Of a stretch of 64,000 bases of DNA, positions 1-10,810 are shown piece after piece (position 1 is the first letter of the stretch; each line of letters opens with the position of its first letter). The translations under genes were made by a program, and so were the position numbers. The notes beneath the pieces were generated by a model. The model was not told the origin of the DNA. It saw nothing but the letters and a program-made list of their open reading frames with translations, and did not search any database. Source of the DNA: Symbiodinium natans (taxonomy: Eukaryota; Sar; Dinophyceae; Suessiales; Symbiodiniaceae); NCBI GenBank assembly GCA_905221605.1, contig CAJNDS010000027.1, positions 96,501 through 160,500 of the forward strand, read 5' to 3'.

Positions 1-642
1 GTGTGCCCAAAGGGGCCCCAAACTCCCAACTGCTTAGCGATCTCCCCGAGGCGTCCTGACAATCCAGAGCCGAAGCGGCTTTCCGAAGTCCCACCCTAGG
101 CCGGTGTGCACACGCAGCTTCTCCATTGTCATGGATGCAGATCGGGACAGAAAAGGTACTTGGGTTTTCAGATGTACCCTGGTGACTTGTGTCCGGCTCG
201 GGCAGGATGTTTCCAGAGTTGCATCTCTGCTCCTTGCTCATGGGTGCCATTCTGCGCCAAGCTTCAGCCCAGGAATTTTCCGGTGATTGATCTGCTACGG
301 GATGCTCCGTCCAAGGCAGATTCCTAGAGAAAGGAGCGCATGCTGCATCACTGCACGAAGCCTGCATGAGTGTGGGACGTATATTGTCGTTGATTTGGCT
401 CTTCTTGGCTTGGCCTCAGATACGGCTCTAGTACAATTATTCTCAGTCTTGGTGTCAATTTGCGAACGTTCAAAAATCTATGGCGAATCTATGGGTTGGA
501 TTTGGGGAGGGGGGAATCTTGCTTTGATTTGGTAATTCTCTTGAGTCATGTTCTTTGAGACTGATCTTCTTTTTTTCCAGCCTCAGATGAAAACCCTTGT
601 CGGGTTAGTTTTTGGGCTTTACAGGTTCTATGATTTAGGAAA

Positions 643-900
643 CGAACTCCCAGAAATACAACGTTACCTTGCAGAACTCCACTTTAAACACTGTTGCTTT
701 CGCTTGTTGTCCCTTTCGTTTTCTGCAGCATGCTCCATGCAATGCGTCGATTTTCTTGATTTGTTGATTCATACCGAACTCCCGAAATGTACCGCGACCT
801 TGCAGAAATCCACGTTAAACATTGTTGGTTTCGTTTGCTGTCATGTTCTGTAGCGTGCCCCATGCGACGTGTCGATTTTCCGTGCTCCCGGAAACATAGC
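643..900. repeat. Degenerate tandem duplication, about 132-bp unit
   Basis: The stretch starting CGAACTCCCAGAAAT at 643 recurs, diverged, as CGAACTCCCGAAATG at 775. Shared blocks follow (CCTTGCAGAA, TTAAACA.TGTTG, TTTCG.TTG, GC.CCATGC, GTCGATTTTC). A weaker third copy may begin near 882. The short frames here translate the repeat and show no protein family. The 640 bases to the left hold no feature I can support. Confidence 0.6.
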
Positions 901-1009
901 GTGTAATTCGTGGTTCGACTTTTTACGGGTGACTCCACGAAAGCCACGTGCTATTGGGGATGGCTCGACTTCCCATGGGATGGTTCGATTTGTTCCCACC
1001 ACGAAATAT

Positions 1010-1275
1010 AAATGAATTCGTGGAATATATACGTATAAGCGACATTTGTATGAGAGAATAGATGATTTCAAATAATAAGAATAATTGAATTTATTTTTAT
1101 TATATAGTTTAAATATGGTTTTCAATGAATTATTAAAAAAGGAAAATTATGGAATTTATATAAAATGATAATCTCAATATTCAATTAAAATTATATTCTT
1201 TCTCTTATTCGTATTTTTTGTATTCTGATATTGCATTTATGGATATTATCAATATATGGTTGGGAATATTATGAT
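1010..1275. other. AT-rich island
   Basis: Base composition changes sharply to strongly A/T-rich text with short TATA and AATAAT runs, while flanking DNA is mixed or GC-leaning. No coding frame is visible. It ends shortly before the minisatellite at 1399. Confidence 0.6.
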
Positions 1276-1330
1276 TTTGATGAGGAAGATACTCTTTTTT
1301 TCCCGAAAGCATCACGAAGGGTTCTTCTGT

Positions 1331-1405
1331 GCGGAGGCCCCTGACAACACAACATAGATTGAAGTGTTGCGGAGGCCCTTGACAACACAACATAGATTGA
1401 AGTGT
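1331..1405. repeat. 37-bp direct duplication next to the minisatellite
   Basis: GCGGAGGCCCCTGACAACAC and the following bases up to GAAGTGT occur at 1331-1367 and again, with about one substitution, at 1369-1405. The second copy runs directly into the 14-bp minisatellite, whose first words (GAAGTG.ATAGA) match the end of the duplicated unit, so the array may have grown from that end. Confidence 0.75.
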
Positions 1406-1717
1406 ATAGAATGAAGTGCATAGAGTGAAGTGCATAGAGCGAAGTGCATAGAGTGAAGTGCATAGAGTGAAGTGCATAGAGTGAAGTGTATAGAGTGAAG
1501 TGCATAGAGCGAAGTGTACAGAGTGAAGTGCATAGAGCGAAGTGCATAGAGTGAAGCGTATAGAGCAAAGTGTATAGAGTGAAGTGCATAGAGGCAAGTG
1601 CACAGAGTGAAGTGCATAGAGTGAAGCGCATAGAGTGAAGTGCATAGAATGAAGTGCATAGAGTGAAGTGTATAGAGTGAAGTGCATAGAGTGAAGTGTA
1701 TAGAGTGAAGTGCATAG
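1399..1717. repeat. 14-bp minisatellite (GAAGTGCATAGAGT)n
   Basis: About 22 head-to-tail copies of GAAGTGCATAGAGT, with common variants at position 7 (C/T), position 8-9 and position 14 (T/C). Because 3 x 14 = 42, the long minus-strand frames across it are a 14-residue peptide repeat and are not genes. The array is cut off by the N gap, so its true length is unknown. Confidence 0.9.
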
Positions 1718-1817
1718 NNNNNNNNNNNNNNNNNNNNNNNNNNNNNNNNNNNNNNNNNNNNNNNNNNNNNNNNNNNNNNNNNNNNNNNNNNNNNNNNNNN
1801 NNNNNNNNNNNNNNNNN
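1718..1817. other. Assembly gap (100 N)
   Basis: Exactly 100 N bases, the usual placeholder for a gap of unknown size. It sits in the minisatellite, which suggests the assembler collapsed or could not cross the repeat. Confidence 0.98.
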
Positions 1818-2764
1818 GCGCGGTATTCCTGATGCTTCTGCTGCCCCTGACCTTGGTGGTCCTTCGTGTTTGTTTGGCAAGCGTTACTCTGTGAGTGTTG
1901 GAAGGACGAGCAACTCTTTAGTGGTCTGCAGTGGTTGCTACTTGCAGGTTCGTCCAATTCGTTGAGCTGTGCGGCTCAGGCTTACCGGGAGGGCCGTCCT
2001 CACCACCACGAGCCGCTGTTCGAGGAAGCCCAGCCCTAGCTGACCAACGTTGAGCTTTCTCCCGAGGGCCCCCTCATCGAAGACTTCAAAACTGAAGTGG
2101 CATCACGTTGACTACCTCGAATCGAGGCAGTTCGGTTGTAAACGAAAATCAGCCGGCTCTTCTTGACCTCTCCTCTCTTCTTGACCTCTCCTCTGGAAGT
2201 CCTCTTGAGGAGTTTGCAGCTGCTCAGGCTGTTTAGGAAGCATTAGACTAGCTGTTGGACGATATCTCAGGCTCGAGCAAAGTGCTCGACAGAGTTTAAA
2301 CTTGCCTTTCCCGTGATGTTCTGGTTTTTTGCTTGTCTGGCAATTCTGATCCTGGCGTGCGTTGAATGCCAGATGCGGCGATACCGCTTGTCATGTTTTC
2401 CCGCACGCCCACCAGAGGTGGGAACGTGTGCCGGTTGCAGCAAGAGCTGCGGCCTCGACCTAGCCCGACTTGCAGACAACCAGAAGTGCCCCCCTTGGCA
2501 GTGAAAGTCGCAGGTCGTGTCATGTCATTTGTCACATGAAAGCAGCGTGCAGCTGCACTTGATTGAGGTGACGCCTTTGCAGGCGGCTGTTGCGATAGCT
2601 GGGATGGCAGAGCTGTAGTAACCATCCATGTCACGGTGCGCTTCTGCAGTTTGGGCTTGTTTGGAGTCCCTGAGCTTCGCCCTATAACTTGCTGGTGCGT
2701 CCACACCAGGGGGGCACGGACTCCCTGGCGGCTAGAACTGGACGTTTTTCTGCGTAGCAGAACC

Positions 2765-3469
2765 ATGTTTTCCCTTTGGAGCTTCCTTGTCGAGCTTGTT
2801 GGCGAACGCAAGGCAGAGCAGAGCTGCCCAATGGAGCAGCATGACATAGACAACATGCGAGAGCACGAGTCCAACGAGGATCTTGAACGGGGCGAAATGG
2901 GCAAGCTCTTGCAGTGGAAGGTGGATGGAAAAGTGATTTTCTCGATGCAAGAGCTGGGAGTGTCCGAGAAGGCCAGGCCCCAGCTCGGTTTGCTCTCCCC
3001 GCAGCCCTACATGCTGTCGGAGCTTCAGAAGCTCACCTCACGCTACAGCTTCGTACCCGTGTGCATCAAGGAGGGTGACTGGAGTGAAGAGACCATCCAG
3101 GCCTGGGCGGAGAAGCTGCGGAATCAAGGGGTCACTGCCGTGGTGGGCTTTGCCCAGAAGGACGCCTGGCACCACTGCCTCCTCAACCGCGCTCTGGGCT
3201 GTGACTCCATTTCTCCGCTTGCCTACCTCACGTCTATGAACAAGTTCATGCAGCGCGCTTCTGCAGACTTAACTCCAGGATTTTGGTTCATGCCAGTGGA
3301 CCCAGAGGTGGAGAAGGACAATTCGCTCATCATCTGCAAGGTGCCCGCCCAGCAATGGCCGTGCATGTTGAAGAACACTTCCCTTTCTTTGGGCCACGGC
3401 GTCTTCAAGTGTGAGGATTTGGGGAGAAGGGGCATGTGGGAAGAGTTCCCTGAACCCGACTTGGTTTAG
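2765..3469 (+). CDS. ATP-grasp-like protein, N-terminal part (probably incomplete)
   Basis: This is the only long open frame on the + strand with convincing protein texture. From the first true ATG (2765) it gives 234 residues. The frame is open further left to about 2636, but only from a GTG, so a 5' exon may exist. Residues about 110-160 look like a pre-ATP-grasp Rossmann-like half (VTAVVGFAQKDAWHH, then SMNKFMQR with Lys160). Residues 200-214 (CMLKNTSLSLGHGVFK, Lys203) look like the ATP-grasp strand-turn that binds the nucleotide phosphates. The two lysines fit the pair that contacts ATP in this fold. The second half, with the Mg-binding Glu/Asn, is absent: the frame stops at 3467-3469. 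The true exon probably ends near 3410 (possible GTGTGA donor after GVFK) with more exons downstream that I could not find. Substrate unknown; carboxylate-amine ligase chemistry is a family expectation only. It is the one gene pointing right. Confidence 0.68.
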   Translation: MFSLWSFLVELVGERKAEQSCPMEQHDIDNMREHESNEDLERGEMGKLLQWKVDGKVIFSMQELGVSEKARPQLGLLSPQPYMLSELQKLTSRYSFVPVCIKEGDWSEETIQAWAEKLRNQGVTAVVGFAQKDAWHHCLLNRALGCDSISPLAYLTSMNKFMQRASADLTPGFWFMPVDPEVEKDNSLIICKVPAQQWPCMLKNTSLSLGHGVFKCEDLGRRGMWEEFPEPDLV

Positions 3470-5130
3470 CGCCCCGGAGAGAAGAGGGAGCAAGGGTGTA
3501 CCCTCACGGACTATCACTCACAAGCCCAACAGCCAGGGGAACTGGTTGACGAACCCTGCCAACATCTGCCCCTTTGAGTGGAGAGACAAGTGGTCAACAC
3601 AAGAAAGCGAGCGGTGACAGGGGTCAACACATGGCTGCCATGCCCGCGAATCGGGATATGAGGGCGTTTGTGGCGGCCATGTAGTATGCCTGACTGCGAA
3701 GCTGGTAAACAAAAGGAAAACAGCGCACAAACTTGCACACACAGCTTGAGTTGCAAGCTTGGCTGACACCCTGAACAAATCGGAAAACAACGATCGCCGC
3801 AAAAATGCCGCTGTGACCTGTTCACGATGCGCGCGCACTTGCAACCGCACCCTGGCTTTCGTAGGCGACGTTGCACGAGATCGTGCTCCTCATGCGCAAC
3901 ACCCTTCCCCCTTCGCCTGCGAACTGATGCACCTGTGGAGAGAAAGCCATCACCAACGAACCTCATCCGCACGCACAAGCTCTTGTCGGTACACGTTGAT
4001 GACGGTTCTGGGCCTACGGGGCTGCTGACCGTCTTTAAGGTTGCAGCTGGAAGCCACCAAGGCCAGGGTCATCGAATGCAGGCGTTGCGTGTGGCGTGCG
4101 CCGCGCGCCTGTGGCAAAGAAAGAACCCATGCCAGACATATCAAACATCTAAAGGTTTGCACGCGGCACTCTTTACAAGCCTCTGCTCATGGGACATGCC
4201 GCCCGCCTGTGCCGTCGCGAAGGGTGTCGCTAGGAAAGCCCCGAGAGGGAACACTGCCATTGCCTCGGGCGCATCCTTGCTTGCCACTGCCCTAACAGCC
4301 CCAAACAGTCAAGCTAGATGGAAGCAAATGATGACCGCAAAAGCAAGGTCCAAGCCCATTGCCAAGCCGATATGGGAAGGACTCTGGTGGAAGTCTTTGG
4401 ACATAACCAACGGCAGGAACGGCGTTGGCATGGCCCGCATCCATATTGCAAGTCCTGACATGTGCTGAGATATCGGACGTGAGCAAACCCGCATGTAGGA
4501 GTTCGCCACCCTGGCTTTGATTCGGCTCCTGCTGCAGCCAGCAAATAATAAAAACTGCAGCTGTGGTCCTGCCAAATTCCAACTCGGTACACAGATAGGA
4601 AAGTCAGCAATGCCAGGTTCTAGAAAAACGACATGCGATTCCTCAAAGCCGTGCGGTATACTCACTGAAACACACCTCAACATGTTAGATCTCACTAGAC
4701 CTCAGCGCATCTGCTATGGCAATGGACTTGGTGCTCGCAGCCGCCCAACGTTCTCGTCCTTCTTGGGCGGCAAAGCACCCTTCATTTCTTCGCAACTTTG
4801 CACAAGCATGGCTCCAATGATTGGCACTACATCGACAGTCCTAATGCTGTGCCTCTGGTGTAGGAAACCTGAATCATCTCGACTAAGCCAATTAGAAATC
4901 GTGCTGCCGAAATGATGAATCCCAAGTCTTTTCCATCTATAAATGCTCCAGAATGCTCTCCTAGCTTTGTGAGCCATACCTACATCAATTCTTTTTCTGT
5001 GCCAGCCTGGAACCGAAATCTCAAGCGCCAAACAGGGCCAAACAGCCATAGACTCGCATGAGCCAATGCGTTTGCCGCTTTGGTCGTATGTGCTTAGCTC
5101 GCCGTCAACAACACCGTGCAGCGGCTCGCT
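3470..5130. other. No assignable gene
   Basis: The interval to the right of the ATP-grasp exon should hold its missing 3' exons, but none could be joined. The + frame 3827-4468 (213 codons) and minus frame 4309-4695 are long but low-complexity and match nothing. A minus frame at 4714-5049 contains KARRAFWSIYRWKR, faintly like the thumb region of retroelement reverse transcriptases, but no catalytic YxDD or other RT block is nearby. Confidence 0.4.
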
Positions 5131-5221
5131 CTCAGCCCTGAGCTCCTATGCTCCTATGGGAATCCAGCACGAATCTTAATGTTACAGAATGCAGGCTAAG
5201 TATGGCTAAGTGCCACCTCAG

Positions 5222-5325
5222 GGCAGGTTGCAGGGCCGCGAGGTCGCAAGATGAGGCCGCGAGGCTGCGAGGCGACTTCTCAAGGCCGCGTGGTAGGGTC
5301 GCGCGGCTGGGGGTTTCAGGCCGCG
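5222..5325. repeat. GAGGCCGCG/GAGGTCGC repeat, block 1
   Basis: A degenerate array of GAGG(T/C)(C/T)GCGAGG words. The same words return at 5708-5830, so the two blocks bracket the TTTCAATTGAAA boxes. Confidence 0.65.
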
Positions 5326-5510
5326 ATTGATAGATCCACATGCATATATATATACACACATGGTACCCCACCCCCATACCGTTTCCGTGCCTTTTTCTCA
5401 GAATGGAACAACTCCGTCTGCTTCACAGCGAACGCAACCATGTCTTGATCCAGGTTTATCATAGAGACATCTCGTCATCATGCATCTGGGATCATCGTCT
5501 ATTCTGACCA

Positions 5511-5660
5511 TTTCAATTGAAACGGCCAGTGTTTCAATTGAAAAGGTCGGGATCCAAGATTTTTCAAGATGTTTCAGGGCTGTCGCCGAAGGCATCTTGG
5601 AATCCTCCATCTTAAATCCTGGCCGATTCAACTGAAACGTTTCGAAGACAATTGAAACGG
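5511..5660. repeat. Cluster of palindromic TTTCAATTGAAA boxes
   Basis: The perfect 12-bp palindrome TTTCAATTGAAA occurs at 5511-5522 and 5532-5543. Near-copies are TTCAACTGAAACG (5627-5639) and CAATTGAAACGG (5649-5660). CGG or GGCC often follows. No gene starts here that I can recognise. Confidence 0.7.
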
Positions 5661-5707
5661 TTACTTTCCCTACCCCAGCCCTAAACCCCGAAGATCTTCA
5701 ACAATAA

Positions 5708-5830
5708 CACCCGAGGTCGAGGTTGCGAGGCCGTGAGGTCGAAAGGCGCGGCCACGAGGTCGCGAAGTGAAGATTCCGCGAAGTGAGGTCGCGAGGTCGA
5801 AAAGCCAGGGCGAGAGGTTGCCGAATTCCG
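5708..5830. repeat. GAGGTCGCG repeat, block 2
   Basis: About ten degenerate copies of (A/C)GAGGTCGCGA, the same word family as at 5222-5325. The short frames across it are repeat translations. Confidence 0.65.
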
Positions 5831-6926
5831 CACATCCACTGTCACGTCTACTCTCGAAGTCTTGGGATCCCAAAGAGGCCTAAGATTAAGTTGCGCGTCG
5901 GGTGAACCAGCCTGAACAATAAATGGTAATATCCCGCCCGTGCAGAAATAGTGAAGATTTCGGATGATCATTCATTTGAAGTGTCAATCCTCATCGAAGG
6001 TAATCCTCTAAAATTTAGTAAGACCCTAAACCCCTAAAATCCTTAAATCGCAAACCTCGCTCTCCAACACAAGTCCAGGAGAACAGCAGCACAACATACT
6101 TCATCTCAGCAGCTTGTTTTCTAGCGGGGCATAAGCGATGGGGCTCACAGAGTTGCAGTTGTGCTCTCAGTGACAGGAGCAGCCTGGCAGGCATTGCAGT
6201 TGCACATCAGATCCAAAATCTCTGCGTGGGCGCTGATTCCTGCGACCGTGCCTTTGGGCATTCTGGACTGTCGTGCGTGTTGCCGGCAGCTTGTCCAAGC
6301 TGCTGCTCCAGCATCTGCCTGCTGGTTGCGCTCATGGACACTGGATACACTGCAGGCACCGCATGTTTTCAGCCCCTCGTCACATCCAAAGAAGATCGGC
6401 CAAGGCATGCGCGACTTTTCTTCCAATTCCCAAGTTCGAGCTTGTAACTAAGTTGTAACACACGAGACCTGACCTAGCGACACCGGACTAATCTTGCTGG
6501 GTTTGTTTGACCATTGAAAGCAAAGCACGTGGGTGAAGTCCCAGACCAGAAGACTGAAGCTCGTGTACCACCACATGGCTTTGGCCTCTGCATCTCTAGC
6601 CAATTGGACACCTGCTCGACCACAGCTTGCTCCGCACCTGCGCGAGGTGCAAAAAGAACAGCCTTTCATGTCAAAGCAGCGTCATCTACAGCTTTCTACA
6701 GACACTCTGCGCCTGGCTAGTGTCAATGATACTGTATATGGCTGTGATGTCAAGGACCAGGGATCTCTTCAGGACGCTTAAGGCTGCCGAGGCGGAGGCT
6801 TGGAGCTGCAAAGCCAAGTTGAGGCGTAAGCTGACGCCTGGCAAAGGGGGCAAAACCCTCAGGCGTCTTTGCCTGCCTCTGTTTCTGGGGGGTCTTGCTC
6901 CGCTGGGCTTGAGGAGTCCCGAAGGA

Positions 6927-6927
<1 letters not shown>

Positions 6928-6971
<44 letters not shown>

Positions 6972-7130
6972 CTCTTGAAGCAGCATATCCTGGTTCTGTT
7001 TTCTCCCTCATCGTCTCTCTGTGTCTCTGTTTATCTTCTTCTACACAGCGGAGGCCCACGTCCAGAGGAGGGCTCGTGTTCTCGCTCTCTCTCTCTCTTT
7101 CTCTTCTCGATCTCTTTCTTTTTCTTTCTG
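6928..7130. repeat. (CT)n tract and polypyrimidine stretch
   Basis: A pure (CT) run of about 38 bases near 6930-6967 is followed by further C/T-only stretches to 7130. The + frame rich in Ser/Leu and the minus frame rich in Arg/Glu are translations of this tract. Confidence 0.85.
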
Positions 7131-7972
7131 GGGGCAGAGGGGCAGGCCGCGAGCCCCGGTGATCGGTGCTACTGGAAAACTCCAATGGAGGGGGGAACCC
7201 ATGAACATAGTGTCCCTCAAGAAACATGTCCGTATGAGGCCTGAGGAGCGTGTTTTGATTTTGAGGGATAATTGCCCTCTGCAATCCCGCCCCCCTCCCT
7301 CGAAGCATGAGACTCTCATGATTCTCATATTAGGGACATTTCTATTAGGATTGTTTGGCGAATGGGCCTTGGTGCGGCATCCTCCTGTGGAAGCCTTGGA
7401 TTGGCGGTGCTGGCGACTGGCTGTGAGTCAATGCCTCTTTCCATCTCGCAACTCAAGACGCATTCCGAGATGCCTCTCGAGCCATCGCACCCGGATCTTC
7501 ATGTGATACTTCTCGTAGACCGGGTCGTGAACAATGTGATACCTAAGGTTGTGCTGCCACTGCTGAAGAAGCAAGATCATTGTCAGCAGCACGTCGTGCA
7601 TATCTTGCCTGTATCTTGCCTATCTCTGGTACGCAAGGCCGGGACTGACGGCTGTGCTTGCTCCATTCCCGGCCATTCCACCACCTCTTGAAAGTTGGCA
7701 TCGGTACACGCAGGGTGCACGGCTCGGTCGCTGCCATGCGCTGTTGCCAGTCATTGTGAAGCTTCCAAGGGTCATTATCAGCTGTCACAGCTCACGTGTC
7801 CGCTTCCAATCGTCCCAAAGCGCTAATGTGGCACATGACAAAAAAGGTCCAAAAGGTGCTGAACAAAAACCTGTTCACGGATTCTACCCAGCAGCCGCGT
7901 TGTCAAGGTCAGGCAGTTTAAAGCTTCCACCGGCTCCATTCTCTTCTCAAACCCAGGCAACCCGGAGTAAAC

Positions 7973-8001
7973 TTTAGGGTTTAGGGTTTAGGGTTTAGGG
8001 G
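7973..8001 (+). repeat. Interstitial telomere repeat (TTTAGGG)4
   Basis: Four perfect head-to-tail TTTAGGG units in the G-rich orientation on this strand. Confidence 0.95.
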
Positions 8002-8469
8002 GAGCAAACCATGCAACCTGAACCTGAACCGCTGGCATCTCCGGGCTGCCAGGCTCAACTTGCTCGAAGCCCAGCGCTTCCACCCGAGAGGCAAAAGCAC
8101 GAGCGACCTACGCGCTTCGTGTGCAGTGCGTTGCAGTTGTGGGAAGAGCCAAAGTGACTTGAGCAATTTACAACTTTGCAGGCATGGTGGACGCTTGCCG
8201 GAGTCAACAGTGCCTGGTGCATGAATGTGCGGCTGTTGGATGGCAGCTGTATGTCCTAGAACGGCGCGCCACTGACTTTGCAACGAAGCACTAAGTCAAC
8301 ATCACAGGTCATCCAGCTGACTGCCCGTGAGGTCCCAAGTGAAGCTGCTTTGGCCCATGGCTGCCTGGGCGTCGACATTCGCAGTAAAACGGGAAGGCAC
8401 AACTGCTATGCGCAGAAACGATGTTTGCAGGTGTCAACCGCGTCAGCATCTTTCAACATCGTTGTTGTT

Positions 8470-8640
8470 GTCAAGGTTTCGACCCCGGGCCTCTTCGAGG
8501 CAGGACTGCTGCAGCTGCTCCGTTAACCTGAGCGCATGCCGCAATGTCTCCGCACCCTCCGCAAGATCAGCCCTGAACCTGAGAAACAGAACCTTATCCT
8601 GGCCAGACTTGGCTAGCATTCTCAGTGTGGTCGCAGCTGG
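8470..8640 (-). CDS. Candidate exon, unidentified
   Basis: Minus-strand reading through this stretch has good protein texture (VLFLRFRADLAEGAETL, then LRHALRLTEQLQQSCLEEA), likely amphipathic helix or coiled coil. The open frame reaches 8814. No family recognised and splice sites not fixed. It is the leftmost minus-strand coding candidate, so it marks the left edge of the minus-strand cluster. Confidence 0.35.
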
Positions 8641-9239
8641 ACACTTACTTCCTTGGACCTGGATGATATGCATGACATGCAAGGCGACGTCTTGTTGAGT
8701 CACTCCGAAGGCAAACTCGAACGAACTGCTGACAAGATACCGCTCGGCCAACCTGTTGGTCTCAAGATCTCTGTGCAAGGGCTCTGGCTTGAGCTTCGGA
8801 GTAGCATAAATCATTCAAAGATACTCAAAGTGAACAGATCGGATCATGTCTCAAGGTTCATAGGACGTACAGCATAGGTCTGACCAGTGCTGTTTTTGTG
8901 TCTGTCTTGCGCGGGTAGGAGGCGTCCAGGCCCGGCCTCTGTGGCGCGCGCTGCGTCGCAGAGGCAAGCTGCTCGGCAAAGGCCGTCAGCGGTGGCACTG
9001 CAGAAGGCTTCGAACGTACCAATTCTTGGGAACTTGTTACATGAAGCACCGGGTCATCCATGCGGAGATTGTGGCACTTGTGCAAAAAGTGGTGCCGGTA
9101 GAGCTTTCCCAAGCCACCAGGTGAGGTTGATGCACCCAGTATGCACTACGCACATGTATGTCCCAGTTCTGTCCCTGTGTCGGTATGGATCTATCCGCCG
9201 ACCCCTGCTTTAGCGGGGGAGGCGTCAGTGAAGACCCAT

Positions 9240-10371
9240 TTGCCCTCATGCCCAAACCCCCCCGCCCTCACCCCCTCGACCTCACCCTTACCCTCTTAGG
9301 GGCTCCAGCGCATGCCCCCCCACCTCCCCCCTCACCTTACACTTGGAAAAGTGTTTTAGGGGCTCCAGTGCCGCCCCCCCCGCCCACCCCGCCCACCCCG
9401 CCCACTGCCCCCCCGCCTCCCCCCTTCTCACCCCATGTTGGCCCCCACAGCCCCCCACCCCGCCCGCCCTCACCCCTTACCCCCCACCTCACCCCTACCC
9501 CTGACCTTTTACTTGGAAATGAAGTGTGTCAGGGGTTTAGGGCACGCCCGGACCCCTACCCCCCACCTCACCCCTGCCCTTGCCTTTTACTTGGAAATGA
9601 AGTTTTTTGAGGGATGGACTGGAGCCCCGCCCACCCCCCCCTTACCCACCTTTTACCTAAAAATGAAGGGTGTCAGAGGTTTAGGGCATGCCCGGACCCC
9701 TACCCCCCACCCCTTGAAATGAAGTGTTTGAGGGGCTCCACCCCCGCCCCCCCCGCCCCCCCCGCCCACCCCCCCCCCTTCTCACCCCTTCGCCTCTACC
9801 CCCAACCTTGCCCGCCCCCCCCACCCCCGCCCCCCACCTCACCCCTACCCCTGACCTTTTACTTGTGTGTCAGGGGTTTAGGGCATGCACGGACCCCTTA
9901 CCCCCCACCTCACCCCTACCCCCTTGCCTTTTACTCGCCCACCCCCCCACTGCCCCCCACCTCCCCCCTTCGCCTCGACCCCCAACCCTACCCCCCAGTG
10001 ACCTTTTGCTTGGAAATGAAGTGTGTCAGGGGTTTAGGGCATGCCCGGACCCCTACCCCCCACCTCCCCTGCCCCTTGCCTTTTACTTGGAAATGAAGTG
10101 TTTGAGGGGCTCCAGTGCATGCCCACTGCCCCAACCTTGGCCCGGCCCCCCCCCCCCAACCCCCCCCCCCCCACCCCACCCCCCCCGCCCCCCCCCCCCC
10201 CCCCACCCCCCCCGCCCTCACCCCTTACCCCCCACCTCACCCTGACCTTTTACTTGGAAATGAAGTGTGTCAGGGGTTTGGGCATGCCCGGACCCCTACC
10301 CCCCACCTCACCCCTACCCCTTGCCTTTTACTTGGAAATGAAGTGTTTGAGGGGCTCCAGTGCATGCCCGG

Positions 10372-10439
<68 letters not shown>

Positions 10440-10555
10440 CCCCCCCCCGCCCCCCCCCGCCGCCCCGCCCCACCTTCACCCCTTCACCTCTGCCCCCAAC
10501 CCCCCCCCACCCCCCCGCCATCACCGCTTACCCCCCACCTCACCCCGGTTCGGCT
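9240..10555. repeat. C-rich satellite, about 75-bp unit with expanded poly-C tracts
   Basis: The core CTTTTACTTGGAAATGAAG recurs, exact or degenerate, near 9334, 9506, 9581, 9650, 9713, 9856, 9931, 10002, 10078, 10245 and 10324, mostly 70-80 bases apart. Two tails alternate: type A (TGTGTCAGGGGTTTAGGGC, then ATGCCCGGACCCC) and type B (TGTTTGAGGGGCTCCAGTGC). Between cores the + strand is almost only C with A, T or G interruptions, including an unbroken run of 66 C at 10373-10438. All long Pro/Gly-rich frames here are translations of the satellite. Confidence 0.93.
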
Positions 10556-10576
10556 CTCCTGGTTAAGGGGGTTGAG

Positions 10577-10612
10577 GGTTTAGTAGTTTGTGAGGTTTAG
10601 GGTTTAAGGTTG
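10577..10612 (+). repeat. Degenerate telomere-like repeat
   Basis: GGGTTTAGTAG, GAGGTTTAGGGTTTAAGG and similar words directly follow the C-rich satellite. Confidence 0.6.
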
Positions 10613-10810
10613 CGCGCCAACTCCCTGCGCGTGAAGACTCAATGTTTCGCCCCCCCTGAACTCTAGAACCTATGGATATATGTAAGCGCAATGTAGGGGG
10701 TGTTTGTGTAAACCCTAGGGCCTCCTGTCGGGGTCGGCGGCATTGGCGGTAGCCATTAAATATTATAAGAGAGCCAGGTTTTGTTTGGTGTTTGTTGTTT
10801 TTTTTGGGTA

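Noticed and set aside
1205-1957. Long minus-strand frame (250 codons)
   Set aside because: It translates the 14-bp minisatellite and reads through the N gap.
2313-2504. Small + frame starting with a signal-peptide-like stretch (FWFFACLAILILACVEC)
   Set aside because: Too short, no domain, not joinable to the ATP-grasp exon; hydrophobicity alone is weak evidence.
3827-4468. 213-codon + strand frame as the 3' part of the ATP-grasp gene
   Set aside because: Composition is basic and low-complexity, with no ATP-grasp C-terminal blocks and no splice junction closing to 3410.
4714-5049. Reverse-transcriptase-like text KARRAFWSIYRWKR
   Set aside because: No catalytic motif or other RT block nearby; resemblance is a few residues.
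6750-7308. Ser/Leu-rich and Arg/Glu-rich frames
   Set aside because: Produced by the (CT)n polypyrimidine tract.
9240-10555. CRISPR-like array
   Set aside because: Unit spacing is variable, spacers are poly-C and not unique, and the organism is eukaryotic.
9158-10600. Many Pro-rich (+) and Gly-rich (-) frames
   Set aside because: They are readings of the C-rich satellite; no non-repeat protein texture.
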